Assembly (NCBI GenBank): GCA_910585635.1 | Contig: CAJUFE010000022.1 | Location: 1-64,000 of the forward strand | DNA: 64,000 bases | Source of the DNA: an uncultured Lachnospiraceae bacterium | GTDB taxonomy: Bacteria; Bacillota; Clostridia; Lachnospirales; Lachnospiraceae | Reading direction: 5' to 3' | Shown: positions 52,460-60,710 of the stretch, one piece after another | How positions within the stretch are numbered: the stretch's first letter is position 1 | How the letters are laid out: every line of letters starts with the position of its first letter | Notes under the pieces: generated by a model | What the model saw: the letters and a program-made list of their open reading frames with translations, nothing else | The model's database searches: none | Told to the model about the DNA's origin: nothing | Position numbers and translations under genes: made by a program

Positions 52460-53548
52460 TTACGGCGTAGCCGGATACTGGCTGGGGTCGAACCCATGGG
52501 AGTTCCCATGGGTGTTGGAATACGCTAAGAGCTGTGCCGTGGTCAGCAGGCAGAAGTCGCCTCCCAGCCGCCTGGGCGTGGTGTCAAAGTGGAGCCATTC
52601 CCCATCCACATAGACCAGGTTCCACCAGTGATCGTTATCCGTGGCACGGATCACCTCCACCGAAGGGATGCCCGCTCTGGACAGCAGCGCCAGGGAAGTG
52701 GCATAGTAAGTATAGCAATGGCCCCGCCTCCGTCTGAAGCCCTCATAGGCCGCCGTGGGCCAGTCTCCGATCGAGCCTGTACCCCCACTGTAGGTCATAT
52801 GTCCCCGCACCCACCGATAGATGGCGGCAGCTTTCTGATGGTCGTTCATGCCTGGCGTGAGGATCCCGGCCAGGATCTGGTCCGCCATGGCATCCACCGT
52901 CTTGTGCATCTCTGTCTTCTCATCCTCCGGCGGGATGACCACCGGCGCTTTCACGGTCTGGGAGGCCGCGCCGGAACCGTCGAAGCTGTAGTTCACCCCG
53001 TCGATCATCCTGGTGGTATCGTGGAGCATCTTTCCGGAAGCGTCCATCCAATAGCGGACCCCGTTCTCCTCAAACCAGCCGGTCAGCATGTAGCCGTCCC
53101 CGTCAAAACGGTACCATTCTCCCTTTATCTTCTGCCAGCAGGACTCCGGCCAGGACCTCCGGTTGTTCTGATACCACCAGCGATCCCCCTCCTGGACCCA
53201 GCCCACATAATTTCTCCGCTGCGTGCAGTAGCCGTTCTTGTCGATCTGGTAGATCGCACCGTCCAGCTTGCAGGTCCTGTCCGCCAGCATCTTTCCGTTA
53301 TCTCCCAGCCAGAAGCGTCTCCCATGGTCATCCCGATACCAGCCGGTCTGCATATAGCCATCCACGTCAAAATGATACCAGCTGCCATCGATCTCCATCC
53401 ATGTGCCTGCCGGATAGCTCCTATCCTCCAGCTCGTACCAGTATCCCCTCTCATCCTGCTCCCAGCCAGCGCCATAAGCCAGCGCCGGGACCCCGGCTAA
53501 TAGGGCGGCGGTGGTCAAGATCGCGGCCGCTTTTACTTTTTTCTTCAT
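52460..53548 (-). CDS. Secreted choline-binding-repeat protein with transglutaminase-like domain
   Basis: A 362-residue exported protein: signal peptide (ILTTAALLAGVPALAYG), five or six cell-wall-binding repeats of about 20 residues (WMEIDGSWYHFDVDGYMQTGW and similar), and a C-terminal transglutaminase-like domain with Cys in RRGHCYTYY, His in NDHWWN and Asp in HFDTTP. Domains of this type act as cysteine proteases or cross-linkers on the cell wall; which applies here is unknown. It precedes the dlt-like genes in the same direction with its own promoter. Confidence 0.9.
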   Translation of the reverse strand: MKKKVKAAAILTTAALLAGVPALAYGAGWEQDERGYWYELEDRSYPAGTWMEIDGSWYHFDVDGYMQTGWYRDDHGRRFWLGDNGKMLADRTCKLDGAIYQIDKNGYCTQRRNYVGWVQEGDRWWYQNNRRSWPESCWQKIKGEWYRFDGDGYMLTGWFEENGVRYWMDASGKMLHDTTRMIDGVNYSFDGSGAASQTVKAPVVIPPEDEKTEMHKTVDAMADQILAGILTPGMNDHQKAAAIYRWVRGHMTYSGGTGSIGDWPTAAYEGFRRRRGHCYTYYATSLALLSRAGIPSVEVIRATDNDHWWNLVYVDGEWLHFDTTPRRLGGDFCLLTTAQLLAYSNTHGNSHGFDPSQYPATP

Positions 53549-53615
53549 CTCTTCCTATCCTTCCATCTGATTTAAGATCTGCCGATCATAGACGCATGAT
53601 CCGACATATTGTCCT

Positions 53616-53644
53616 ATCATAACATATTTTTACAAAAAAGACAA
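53616..53644 (-). promoter_or_regulatory. Promoter of the cell-wall-binding transglutaminase
   Basis: On the minus strand, -35 TTGTCT (53639-53644) and -10 TATGAT (53616-53621) with a 17-nt spacer. Confidence 0.65.
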
Positions 53645-53684
53645 TCTTTCTCGCGGAAAAGATCGGATGGGGCCAACTATGCAG

Positions 53685-53708
53685 AAAAGCTCTCCGAAGA
53701 GAGCTTTT
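53685..53708 (-). terminator. Terminator after the MgtC gene
   Basis: AAAAGCTCTC (53685-53694) and GAGAGCTTTT (53699-53708) form a perfect 10-bp stem with a 4-nt loop. Read leftward it ends in TTTT, 22 nt after the MgtC stop. Confidence 0.75.
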
Positions 53709-53729
53709 AGCCACCTTTTTCTATGTAGC

Positions 53730-54407
53730 TCAGACCTCCTCCACATACCGGAGATCTTTCATCTTCCTTATCCGCTCCATGATCTCTCCATGATCCCTCC
53801 GCTTTCCTAAGTCCAGCTCGATCACGGCTCCGATGTCCTTCTGGTACCATTGGTTCTTTGATCTTCTGGTCAGGTTCAGCACCTTGATCTTGTCTTCTTG
53901 AAAGCGGTCCACCAGCTGGAGCATGAACTCCTCTGTGACCCCTTCCACATAAATGGACATATAGCGGGAACTGGCAGAGATCTTCCGATCTAATCTCCAA
54001 TAGAGGTTGGAAGAGAGCATGACCGCCGCCACACCGGCCAGGCCGCCCAGATAAAAGCCGCATCCGATCGCGATCCCGATCGCGGCGGTGACCCAGAGGG
54101 CCGCGGCGGTGGTCAGGCCCTTCACCTGGTTGTGGCTGGTCATCATGATCGTCCCGGCGCCCAGGAATCCGATCCCGCTGATCACCTGGGACGCCATCCT
54201 GGTCACATCGCCGGTCCCCACAGCCAGATGGGCCAGGATATATTCATTGGTCAGCATTGCCAGGGCCGCGCCCATACAGACCAGCGAAAAGGTACGGCTC
54301 CCGGCCGCCTGGCCCTTCATCCCCCGCTCGATCCCGATCAGCCCGCCGCAGACCGAAGCCAGGAGCAGACGGACGACCGCCGCCCCTTCAAACCCTAAAT
54401 GTCCCAT
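53730..54407 (-). CDS. MgtC/SapB family membrane protein
   Basis: A 225-residue protein with four or five N-terminal helices (LLLASVCGGLIGIERGMKGQAAGSRTFSLVCMGAALAML), the conserved GIGFLGAGTIM segment and a C-terminal ACT-like cytoplasmic domain (about 140-225). In pathogens MgtC inhibits the F-ATPase and supports growth at low magnesium; the role of Clostridial copies is not known. The ATG at 54407 follows GGGGGTGG. Confidence 0.9.
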   Translation of the reverse strand: MGHLGFEGAAVVRLLLASVCGGLIGIERGMKGQAAGSRTFSLVCMGAALAMLTNEYILAHLAVGTGDVTRMASQVISGIGFLGAGTIMMTSHNQVKGLTTAAALWVTAAIGIAIGCGFYLGGLAGVAAVMLSSNLYWRLDRKISASSRYMSIYVEGVTEEFMLQLVDRFQEDKIKVLNLTRRSKNQWYQKDIGAVIELDLGKRRDHGEIMERIRKMKDLRYVEEV

Positions 54408-54530
54408 AACATCCACCCCCTGCACCGTGAGACCGCCGCACATCCTTTTTACTGGACGACCGTATCCGGCGTATCTGGCCACCTCACCATTTTGTCTTTT
54501 GGTCCCATCTGATCAGCCCGTCTTTCTCGA

Positions 54531-54648
54531 CCATCTCATCGGACTGTCGCAGAGATCCGCCCCTTTTTCGGCCATCTCATCGGGCTGTCGCAGAGATCCG
54601 CCCCTTTTTCGGCCATCTCATCGGGCCGTCTCAGAGATCCGCCCCTCC
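54531..54648 (-). repeat. 41-nt tandem repeat that includes the CapA stop codon
   Basis: Units starting CCATCTCATC lie at 54531, 54572 and 54613, exactly 41 nt apart. The third copy holds the last codons and TGA stop of the capA-like gene (54618-54620); the other two copies are downstream in the 3' untranslated region. Confidence 0.9.
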
Positions 54649-56000
54649 TGGTCGATCTGTGCATTGACCGAGATGCTCTCCAGATAGCGGAACACCCGCT
54701 GCTGACCCGCCGGATCGGTCACCTGCGTAGTGCGGCAGCCTTGCTGGAGACAAGGTACAAAGCGCAGCGCCCGGATCCCTTCCGGCGAGACATCCACCTC
54801 CACCAGCCCGGTATCCAAGGTCCTGCTGTTGAACCAGTAATTCCCCAGACTGTAGAAGATCGGCACACCTTTATAGAACTCGATCCCCTGGAGACAATGG
54901 GGATGGTCCCCGATCACCAGGTCCGCGCCCGCGTCGATGAACTGATAGCCCAGCTGGCGCTGGTCCGCCTCAAAGCGGTCCACTCCCTCCGTCCCCCAAT
55001 GCACATAGACCACCACAAAGTCGCTGGTCTCCTCCGCCTTTTGGATCACCTCCAGAAAGATCGTGGGGTCATAGGTCCGCAGCACGCCCGGGGAGGCCTC
55101 CGTGGCCTCCTTAGTATACACATAGGAGCGCTCGATCTGTGTGGCGCTGACATAGGCGATCCGCATATCCTCTGTCTGGAAATAGACGATCCTTTTTGCC
55201 TCCTCCAGGTCCTTTCCAGCCCCCACCTGGGGGATCTGATAGCGTTCCAGGGTATCCAGGGTGTCTAAAAGCGCTGTCTCCCCATAGTCGTACACATGAT
55301 TATTGGCCAAGGATACGATATCCACCGATAAACGCTCCAGCTGGGCGGCCATCTCCGGCTTTGCCCGGAAGGTAAAGGTCTTCCCGGCAAGGGGCTGCCC
55401 CCGGTCGCTGTAGGCAAATTCATTGTTGATCATCATGATATCCGCGCGGTCCATGCGGGCGATCAGATCCCCGTCGATGCATCGGGTGATATCATCCCCG
55501 CTGCTGTGGTAATGGGACATATTGGCATATCCCTCCGCAAAGCTGATATCCCCGGCAAAGGAAAGGGTCACCTGGCCCGGCGTGCGCACCTCTTTCTCAA
55601 AGACCTGACCAGGCAGCTGGGCCAGATCCACCTCCCGGGTGGGCTGATCCGTATCCCGGGCAGACCGATCTGTAAGGAAGGGGGCATTTGAGTCCCGCTC
55701 CACGATCTCCCAGACCGGTGCTCCCAGATCTCCTGCTCCTGCCCCTGTCTCCTGAGCTTCCCGGGACTCCAAGGGCGTCTCCTCCTGCCCTGTCAAGCCT
55801 GCCTGGCCTTCACTCTCCTGCTCACCCGGGACGGTCCGGTACCCATCTCCCGGCATATCCGGCACAGCTGTCTCCTCCTGCTCAGTCATCCCGGCCCCCA
55901 TGCCATCCAAGCTCCGCCCGGCATCCCTGTCCAGCCTCTGGCATGCACACAGTCCCGTCAGCAACAGTATGACAGACAGCCGATACACCCTCCTACACAT
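54618..56000 (-). CDS. CapA-family (poly-gamma-glutamate synthesis type) lipoprotein
   Basis: A 460-residue exported protein with a lipobox-like N-terminus (LLLTGLCACQR), a low-complexity Glu/Thr-rich spacer of about 100 residues and a calcineurin-like metallophosphoesterase domain: LSFAGDISFAEGY, DIMMINNEF, VDIVSLANNHVYDYG, VVYVHWGTE and LVIGDHPHCLQG. CapA/PgsA takes part in capsule polymer export in Bacillus, but no PgsB or PgsC is nearby. The ATG follows GAGGAGGAG. Confidence 0.9.
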   Translation of the reverse strand: MCRRVYRLSVILLLTGLCACQRLDRDAGRSLDGMGAGMTEQEETAVPDMPGDGYRTVPGEQESEGQAGLTGQEETPLESREAQETGAGAGDLGAPVWEIVERDSNAPFLTDRSARDTDQPTREVDLAQLPGQVFEKEVRTPGQVTLSFAGDISFAEGYANMSHYHSSGDDITRCIDGDLIARMDRADIMMINNEFAYSDRGQPLAGKTFTFRAKPEMAAQLERLSVDIVSLANNHVYDYGETALLDTLDTLERYQIPQVGAGKDLEEAKRIVYFQTEDMRIAYVSATQIERSYVYTKEATEASPGVLRTYDPTIFLEVIQKAEETSDFVVVYVHWGTEGVDRFEADQRQLGYQFIDAGADLVIGDHPHCLQGIEFYKGVPIFYSLGNYWFNSRTLDTGLVEVDVSPEGIRALRFVPCLQQGCRTTQVTDPAGQQRVFRYLESISVNAQIDQEGRISETAR

Positions 56001-56117
56001 CCCATCTCCTCCTCGACCGAGCCATCCTTCTGTCCGCCACCGGCCAGCCGCTTTCGCATAGGCCCCGGCATCGCCCCTGGTATAGGTCTTGACATCAGTC
56101 TTGGTACAGCTCCAGCC

Positions 56118-57242
56118 CTAAAATACCTTCGCACAGTCAGCCAGCCGCTGGATGACCGGGATCTGCTGGGGACATGCGCTCTCGCATTGGCCGCAGGCGA
56201 TACAATCCGCCGCCACCGCGCCTGCAGCAGCCAGCTTCTGGTAGGCGGCCCTGCCCTCTTCGATCTGCCCCCAGAGGAGCTGCTTATTTCTCGCCGCGAA
56301 GATCTCCGGGATCGGGATCTGCTTCGGGCAGCCTGCCGTACAGTAATGACACTCTGTACAGGGGATCTGGTCGATCCGGCCAAGGGCCTCCTGTGCCTTG
56401 CGGATGACGGCTTGCTCCTCCTCATCCAGCGGCCGGAAATCCTTCATATAGGAAAGGTTATCCTTCATCTGCGCCGTATCGGACATACCGGAGAGCACCG
56501 TGATGATCCCCTCCAGTGAAGCCGCGTACCGGATCGCCCAGGAGGCAGCGGAAACCTCGGGGTCTGCTTCCTTTAAGACCGCCAGCACCTCCTTCGGCGG
56601 CACCGCCAAACGGCCTCCCTTCACCGGCTCCATGACGATGACCGACTTCCCGTGCTTTCTCGCCACCTCATAACAGGCCCGGGATGCCACCGCCGGGTCC
56701 TCCCAGTCCGCATAGTTGATCTGCAGTTGCACGAACTCCGCATCCGGATGGTCGGTCAAGAGCTCGTCCAAGATCGCCGGCGTGGCATGGAAAGAAAATC
56801 CCCAGTGCCGGATCAGCCCCTTCTCCTTCTGCTCTTTCACAAAATCCCACAGCCCATACTCCTCATATTTTTTATAGTGCTCCTTCTGCAATGCATGGAG
56901 CAGATAATAGTCGAAATAGCCCGCGCCCGTGCGCTCCAAACTGGTATAGAACTGCTGCTTCGCACTCTCCGCGTCATGAGCACCCGACCAGGCGCACATC
57001 TTCGTGGCCAAGGTAAAACGCTCCCTGGGATAACGGTCCACCAGCGCGGCCTTAGCCGCCTTTTCCGACTCGCCGCCATCATAGACATAGGCGGTATCAA
57101 AATACGTCAACCCCGCATCCATGAACAGATCCACCATCTCTTTAGTCTGCTCGATATCGATCTTTCCCGATGAAAGCTTGGGCAGGCGCATCAGGCCAAA
57201 ACCCAGCTTGGGGACATCCGCCCCAAAATATCTCTCTGCCAT
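56118..57242 (-). CDS. Aldo/keto reductase with C-terminal 4Fe-4S ferredoxin domain
   Basis: A 374-residue oxidoreductase. The AKR barrel carries the catalytic set Asp (YFDTAYVY), Tyr (VYDGG), Lys (LATKMC) and His (YLLHAL). The last 90 residues hold two cluster motifs, CTECHYCTAGCP and CIACGQCESACP. This fused form is widespread in anaerobes, and its physiological substrate is unknown. The ATG at 57248 touches the AGGAGGG site, so the ATG at 57242 is the better start. Confidence 0.92.
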   Translation of the reverse strand: MAERYFGADVPKLGFGLMRLPKLSSGKIDIEQTKEMVDLFMDAGLTYFDTAYVYDGGESEKAAKAALVDRYPRERFTLATKMCAWSGAHDAESAKQQFYTSLERTGAGYFDYYLLHALQKEHYKKYEEYGLWDFVKEQKEKGLIRHWGFSFHATPAILDELLTDHPDAEFVQLQINYADWEDPAVASRACYEVARKHGKSVIVMEPVKGGRLAVPPKEVLAVLKEADPEVSAASWAIRYAASLEGIITVLSGMSDTAQMKDNLSYMKDFRPLDEEEQAVIRKAQEALGRIDQIPCTECHYCTAGCPKQIPIPEIFAARNKQLLWGQIEEGRAAYQKLAAAGAVAADCIACGQCESACPQQIPVIQRLADCAKVF

Positions 57243-57352
57243 ATCCATCCCTCCTGACCGCCTCTCGCGGTCCTTCCTAATTTAATATCTGCCTCCTGCC
57301 GCACCGGACCGATCCGCCACCTGCGGCGATCCTCTCCGTATCTTGGCTATAC

Positions 57353-58525
57353 TCACCCGGCCTTTTTCATACCCGCCCTTTTCTCGGGATCCTTCTCCTT
57401 ATTGGCCTTCAGCCACTTCTTATAGCCCTTCCGCTCTTTTTTCGAAAAGCTGAGCGCATCCATCGCCTCCGGCAATGACATCCCCGTATTTTTCACCAGA
57501 CTCTGCAGAGAACGGTAGCGCCCCTCTATCAAGCCCTGTCCCATACCCTTCTCCATACCTTTCTCCATCCCCTTCTCCATTCCCTTCTCCATTCCCTTCT
57601 CCATCCCCTCCTCCATACCTTTCTCCATACCCTTCTTTACACCTTGCTTTATCCCCATCTCTATACCTTGCTCCATACCCTTTTCTATACCTTGTTTTAT
57701 CCCCTCCTGGACACCCATCTCTACAAATGTATCCACTACACTGCACATGATGACCTCTCCTTTCCGGGATCTCTCGACGATCTTAGCCTTGCACGTCTCA
57801 TACCGCGCATCGCCCGTGAAGGTCCGAAAGAACTCCATCAGCTCCGCCACATGATCCCATTTTTTAGTATTATACTTCATCTCCCTCTCCTTTCCAAGCC
57901 TTTTGGCTCGGAAAAGTGAGGCGACCACCTGGAAGTCGCTCTTGAACTTCGCGATCGTCTCCTCTGGCAGGAAGGCCACTTCCACCAGATGGATCCTGTA
58001 GTCCGGCACCTCCGCCCGCAAGTCCTCCGGGATATCCATCATCTCATGAAGGGTCACCGGCCCGTCCCAGGGCTTTGTCCCGAAATACAGGACGAGGGTG
58101 ATCGCGGGCCAGATATGCTGCCCCGGATGGAGCTCCGCCGCATAGTCCGCCTCCCGGCCCTCCTCCTTATTTTTCGCTTTCAGGTGCTCCACCATCCGCC
58201 CGTAGGCGGCATAGTCGTACCCCATACACCGCACCGGCATGACAAAACTCACCTTCGACTGGTTCTCCAACCCCCATACCGCAAAGGTGGCCCCGTTCCT
58301 CACGTCCTCCTTGCAGACATCCCGGGTCCTTTCCCTCCAGTCCCCTTCCGCCGCTTTATAATGGCTCACCGCCGGCCCGTCCACCAGATCCTCCGGCCGT
58401 ACCTCCTCCCTGCCGTCATAGACAAGGACATTGATGATATCCGCAAAAACGTCGTTGTAGTCCTCCAGCAGCTTCTCAACCCTGTCTGGACGACTCTTTA
58501 CTCCTCTCCTTTTTCTGTTCCCCAT
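57353..58525 (-). CDS. Rpn family nuclease/putative transposase with EKGM repeats
   Basis: A 390-residue protein of the Rpn group (DYNDVFADIINVLVYDG, then FAVWGLENQSKVSFVMPVRCMGYDYAAY with the acidic and Gln positions). Between residues about 270 and 330 is a repeat tract of GMEKGMEK type, followed by a family-typical LVKNTGMSLPEAMDAL tail. The ATG at 58525 is the only plausible start before the conserved region; a longer frame to 58654 runs into the promoter. Confidence 0.8.
   Translation of the reverse strand: MGNRKRRGVKSRPDRVEKLLEDYNDVFADIINVLVYDGREEVRPEDLVDGPAVSHYKAAEGDWRERTRDVCKEDVRNGATFAVWGLENQSKVSFVMPVRCMGYDYAAYGRMVEHLKAKNKEEGREADYAAELHPGQHIWPAITLVLYFGTKPWDGPVTLHEMMDIPEDLRAEVPDYRIHLVEVAFLPEETIAKFKSDFQVVASLFRAKRLGKEREMKYNTKKWDHVAELMEFFRTFTGDARYETCKAKIVERSRKGEVIMCSVVDTFVEMGVQEGIKQGIEKGMEQGIEMGIKQGVKKGMEKGMEEGMEKGMEKGMEKGMEKGMEKGMGQGLIEGRYRSLQSLVKNTGMSLPEAMDALSFSKKERKGYKKWLKANKEKDPEKRAGMKKAG
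57535..57720 (-). repeat. Coding minisatellite of 12-nt units (GMEK)
   Basis: The unit CCTTCTCCATNC (plus strand) repeats about nine times in near-perfect form from 57547 to 57640, with degenerate copies encoding GIKQG/GMEQG on the left flank of the protein. Divisible by three, so copy number can change in frame. Confidence 0.85.
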
Positions 58526-58560
58526 CGCAACTAGACCGCCTTCTCTTTTCATGATAAAGA

Positions 58561-58579
58561 AGCCTATCCATGATAGGCT
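58561..58579 (-). other. Hairpin in the leader of the Rpn gene
   Basis: AGCCTATC-CAT-GATAGGCT, a perfect 8-bp stem 35 nt upstream of the start codon, downstream of the predicted transcription start. Confidence 0.5.
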
Positions 58580-58625
58580 CTCTCCCGAACGCCCAGATGC
58601 CATGCTGCTATACTCTCCATAGAAG

Positions 58626-58654
58626 AACATAGCATGGATGGGAAAAATTTGCAA
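58626..58654 (-). promoter_or_regulatory. Promoter of the second Rpn gene
   Basis: On the minus strand, -35 TTGCAA (58649-58654) and -10 TATGTT (58626-58631) with 17 nt between. Confidence 0.6.
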
Positions 58655-58748
58655 TATATTTTGCAGATCTTGTAAGATTTTTCAAGATATTTCCTTTTAT
58701 GTCATGATGACAGGCGGAATGTCCCAGACAATTTTTCTGCACACAGAC

Positions 58749-58786
58749 AAAAAAATGCCGGCATCAGGATCGAACCTGTGCCAGCA
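58749..58786 (-). terminator. Rho-independent terminator of the membrane-anchored protein gene
   Basis: On the minus strand TGCTGGCA and TGCCGGCA pair (one G-U), with an inner CAGG/CCTG stem, followed by TTTTTTT. It lies 30 nt past the stop at 58817. Confidence 0.88.
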
Positions 58787-58816
58787 CATCTCCATGCCGC
58801 TGAACGCCGCCAAAGC

Positions 58817-60625
58817 TTAGTCTCTGCATTCCAGCATCCCATACTCCACCAGCTTATCATAATTTTTGTAATACAGGTAATAGCCGCCGATATTATGCTG
58901 CACATCATCGATGCGGACCCGGAAGCCGTCGTGGCGGACCATAAAGGTATCTACGATCCGCTGGGGATCGGCCATGTACATGGCATACTCGGGGTAGAAA
59001 TAGCCGTTCAGCATACGGTCGGCACGGGCGTAGATGGTCTTGAGAAAGGCCTCCTGGTCAAACCCTTTCACATCCGCACCGGACTGGACAAGGCGGTCGT
59101 ACAGCTCAAACGTGGCCATCAGAAGCTCCAGGTAGGTATGATACGTCGTATCACGGGCATAGATCTCCGCCTGGTTCCGCTGCACATTATCCAGGGCAAA
59201 GACATAATAGTCCGGCCGGTCTGTAACGTATCTTGTGATCTCCGCCATGGAATAGGCTACCCAGTGATCTTTATACTGGGTATAGTCTGCCCGGATAAAA
59301 TGCTCCACCGCACTCTCAGCCGCATCCAGCCACTTCTGTTCACCGGTCAAACCGTACAGCCTGCACAAGGCAAAGGTGGCTTCCCCGTCATAGTATACCG
59401 TGCGCATCTCCTCCTTGAGGGAGAAGTCGCCGTTCAGCACATGCTGATACACACCACTCTCCTGATCCAGCATCGTCAAGATCCCGTTCCCCAGCTTCCG
59501 GCAGACCTCCCTATGCACATCTGTCTGGAACAGATCCATATATTCTGTCAGGGCCACCACGGCCACACCGCAGCCTCCCAGCTTGATCTCGTCATCCTTC
59601 TCCTCATACAGATAAGCTGTGTCCTCGTCCTTATAGACGATCTGGCTGAGCAGGTATCCGACCGTCTGATCGATGTGCTCCGCCAGCTCCTGGCTGGGCG
59701 CGATACGATACCGGCATAACAGGGACCAGATCGTGCTGGCATGACGGACAATGTTGTAATTTTCGATCTCATTGTCAAAGCGTGGGTACAAGCCATAGAT
59801 AAATGTCCCATCCTCCTTGATCTGACGTTCCAGAAAAGCAGACGCCTTCAAGATCAGCCCTTCCACATAGTCCCCATCGATGATCTCCGGCCTGCGGCGT
59901 CCATAGTCCAGACCGCTGGCGGAAAGGGCATAGACTCCATCATCCCCATCACACAGCCAGCCCATGCACTGGAAAAGCGTATAGGACCCAGGCAAAGCCT
60001 CCAGCGTGCGCTCTCCCGCCTCTTTTAGATATCGGTCCAGTGCGTCCAGATCCACGCCGCCGTTCTCATAGTCATAGATCTTCGCCCCATTCAATTCTGC
60101 TTCCAGCAAGGCGGTCCCATAGTCCAGGTCAAAGGCGACTCCATAACGGAAAAACTCCTGGCAGGAAGCCTTGAGCGCGCCGGAAAGCTCCTTGGCAGAG
60201 ATCTCCTCCGACAGATACACCAGATCTGCTTTGACCCAGACCGGCTCTAAGCCGCTCCTCATGATCTGCTTTCCCGCCTCTTTCACCGCCCCGTCCCAGG
60301 CCTCCTCTACTGTACTGCCTCTCTGGTGGTATACATCTGCCCTCTGCGTGTTGTCACAGACCGAAAGAAACACCACATATCCCGCTGTCCCGGCCGGATC
60401 GACCCCCAGTTCCAGGCGGGTCCCCTCTGCCAGCGCCTCTGCCCGGAGCAGAGCCGCCTTCTCCTCAAAAACGGACAGGCTGCGTTTACGGCCAGGCAAG
60501 ATCGCCGCCGCTGAAACACCGGCCGCCAGGGCCGCCACGGCAAGGAGCGATGCCGCCCAAGGCAAGATCTTCCTCCTCTTTTGCCCCACAGCCGGATCGG
60601 TCTTTCCCTTTTTTCTCTTCTCCAT
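58817..60625 (-). CDS. Membrane-anchored protein, probable helical-barrel (six-hairpin-like) domain
   Basis: A 602-residue protein with an N-terminal membrane anchor (WAASLLAVAALAAGVSAAAIL) after a basic cytoplasmic tail. Residues about 60-230 form an unassigned domain with SVCDNTQRADVYHQRGSTVEEAW. The C-terminal 370 residues show paired-helix segments (GGCGVAVVALTEYMDLF, YYDGEATFALCRLYGLTGEQKWLDAAESAVEHFI, VAYSMAEITRY) like the (alpha/alpha)6 barrels of polysaccharide-active enzymes and epimerases. No catalytic residues can be named. The ATG at 60625 follows AAAAGGAG. It follows the adhesin gene in the same direction. Confidence 0.75.
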   Translation of the reverse strand: MEKRKKGKTDPAVGQKRRKILPWAASLLAVAALAAGVSAAAILPGRKRSLSVFEEKAALLRAEALAEGTRLELGVDPAGTAGYVVFLSVCDNTQRADVYHQRGSTVEEAWDGAVKEAGKQIMRSGLEPVWVKADLVYLSEEISAKELSGALKASCQEFFRYGVAFDLDYGTALLEAELNGAKIYDYENGGVDLDALDRYLKEAGERTLEALPGSYTLFQCMGWLCDGDDGVYALSASGLDYGRRRPEIIDGDYVEGLILKASAFLERQIKEDGTFIYGLYPRFDNEIENYNIVRHASTIWSLLCRYRIAPSQELAEHIDQTVGYLLSQIVYKDEDTAYLYEEKDDEIKLGGCGVAVVALTEYMDLFQTDVHREVCRKLGNGILTMLDQESGVYQHVLNGDFSLKEEMRTVYYDGEATFALCRLYGLTGEQKWLDAAESAVEHFIRADYTQYKDHWVAYSMAEITRYVTDRPDYYVFALDNVQRNQAEIYARDTTYHTYLELLMATFELYDRLVQSGADVKGFDQEAFLKTIYARADRMLNGYFYPEYAMYMADPQRIVDTFMVRHDGFRVRIDDVQHNIGGYYLYYKNYDKLVEYGMLECRD

Positions 60626-60659
60626 CTCCAGGCTCCTTTTACCTCTCCAGGGAGATAAC

Positions 60660-60686
60660 GGGCCGGGGCTCATACAGCCCCGGCCC
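60660..60686 (-). terminator. GC-rich hairpin after the adhesin gene
   Basis: GGGCCGGGGCT and AGCCCCGGCCC form a perfect 11-bp stem around CATAC, 25 nt past the adhesin stop. The following GTTATCTCC is not a strong T tract, so it may act partly as a stabiliser of the upstream message. Confidence 0.55.
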
Positions 60687-60710
60687 GCCTCCTATTTCAT
60701 CCTTGCTCGT

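Noticed and set aside
58741..58800. A tRNA-like 3' end (GGTTCGATCC with a following acceptor-like GCCGGCA) on the minus strand
   Set aside because: No matching 5' acceptor strand, D arm or anticodon arm lies within 70-90 nt, and the bases form a clear terminator stem with seven T.
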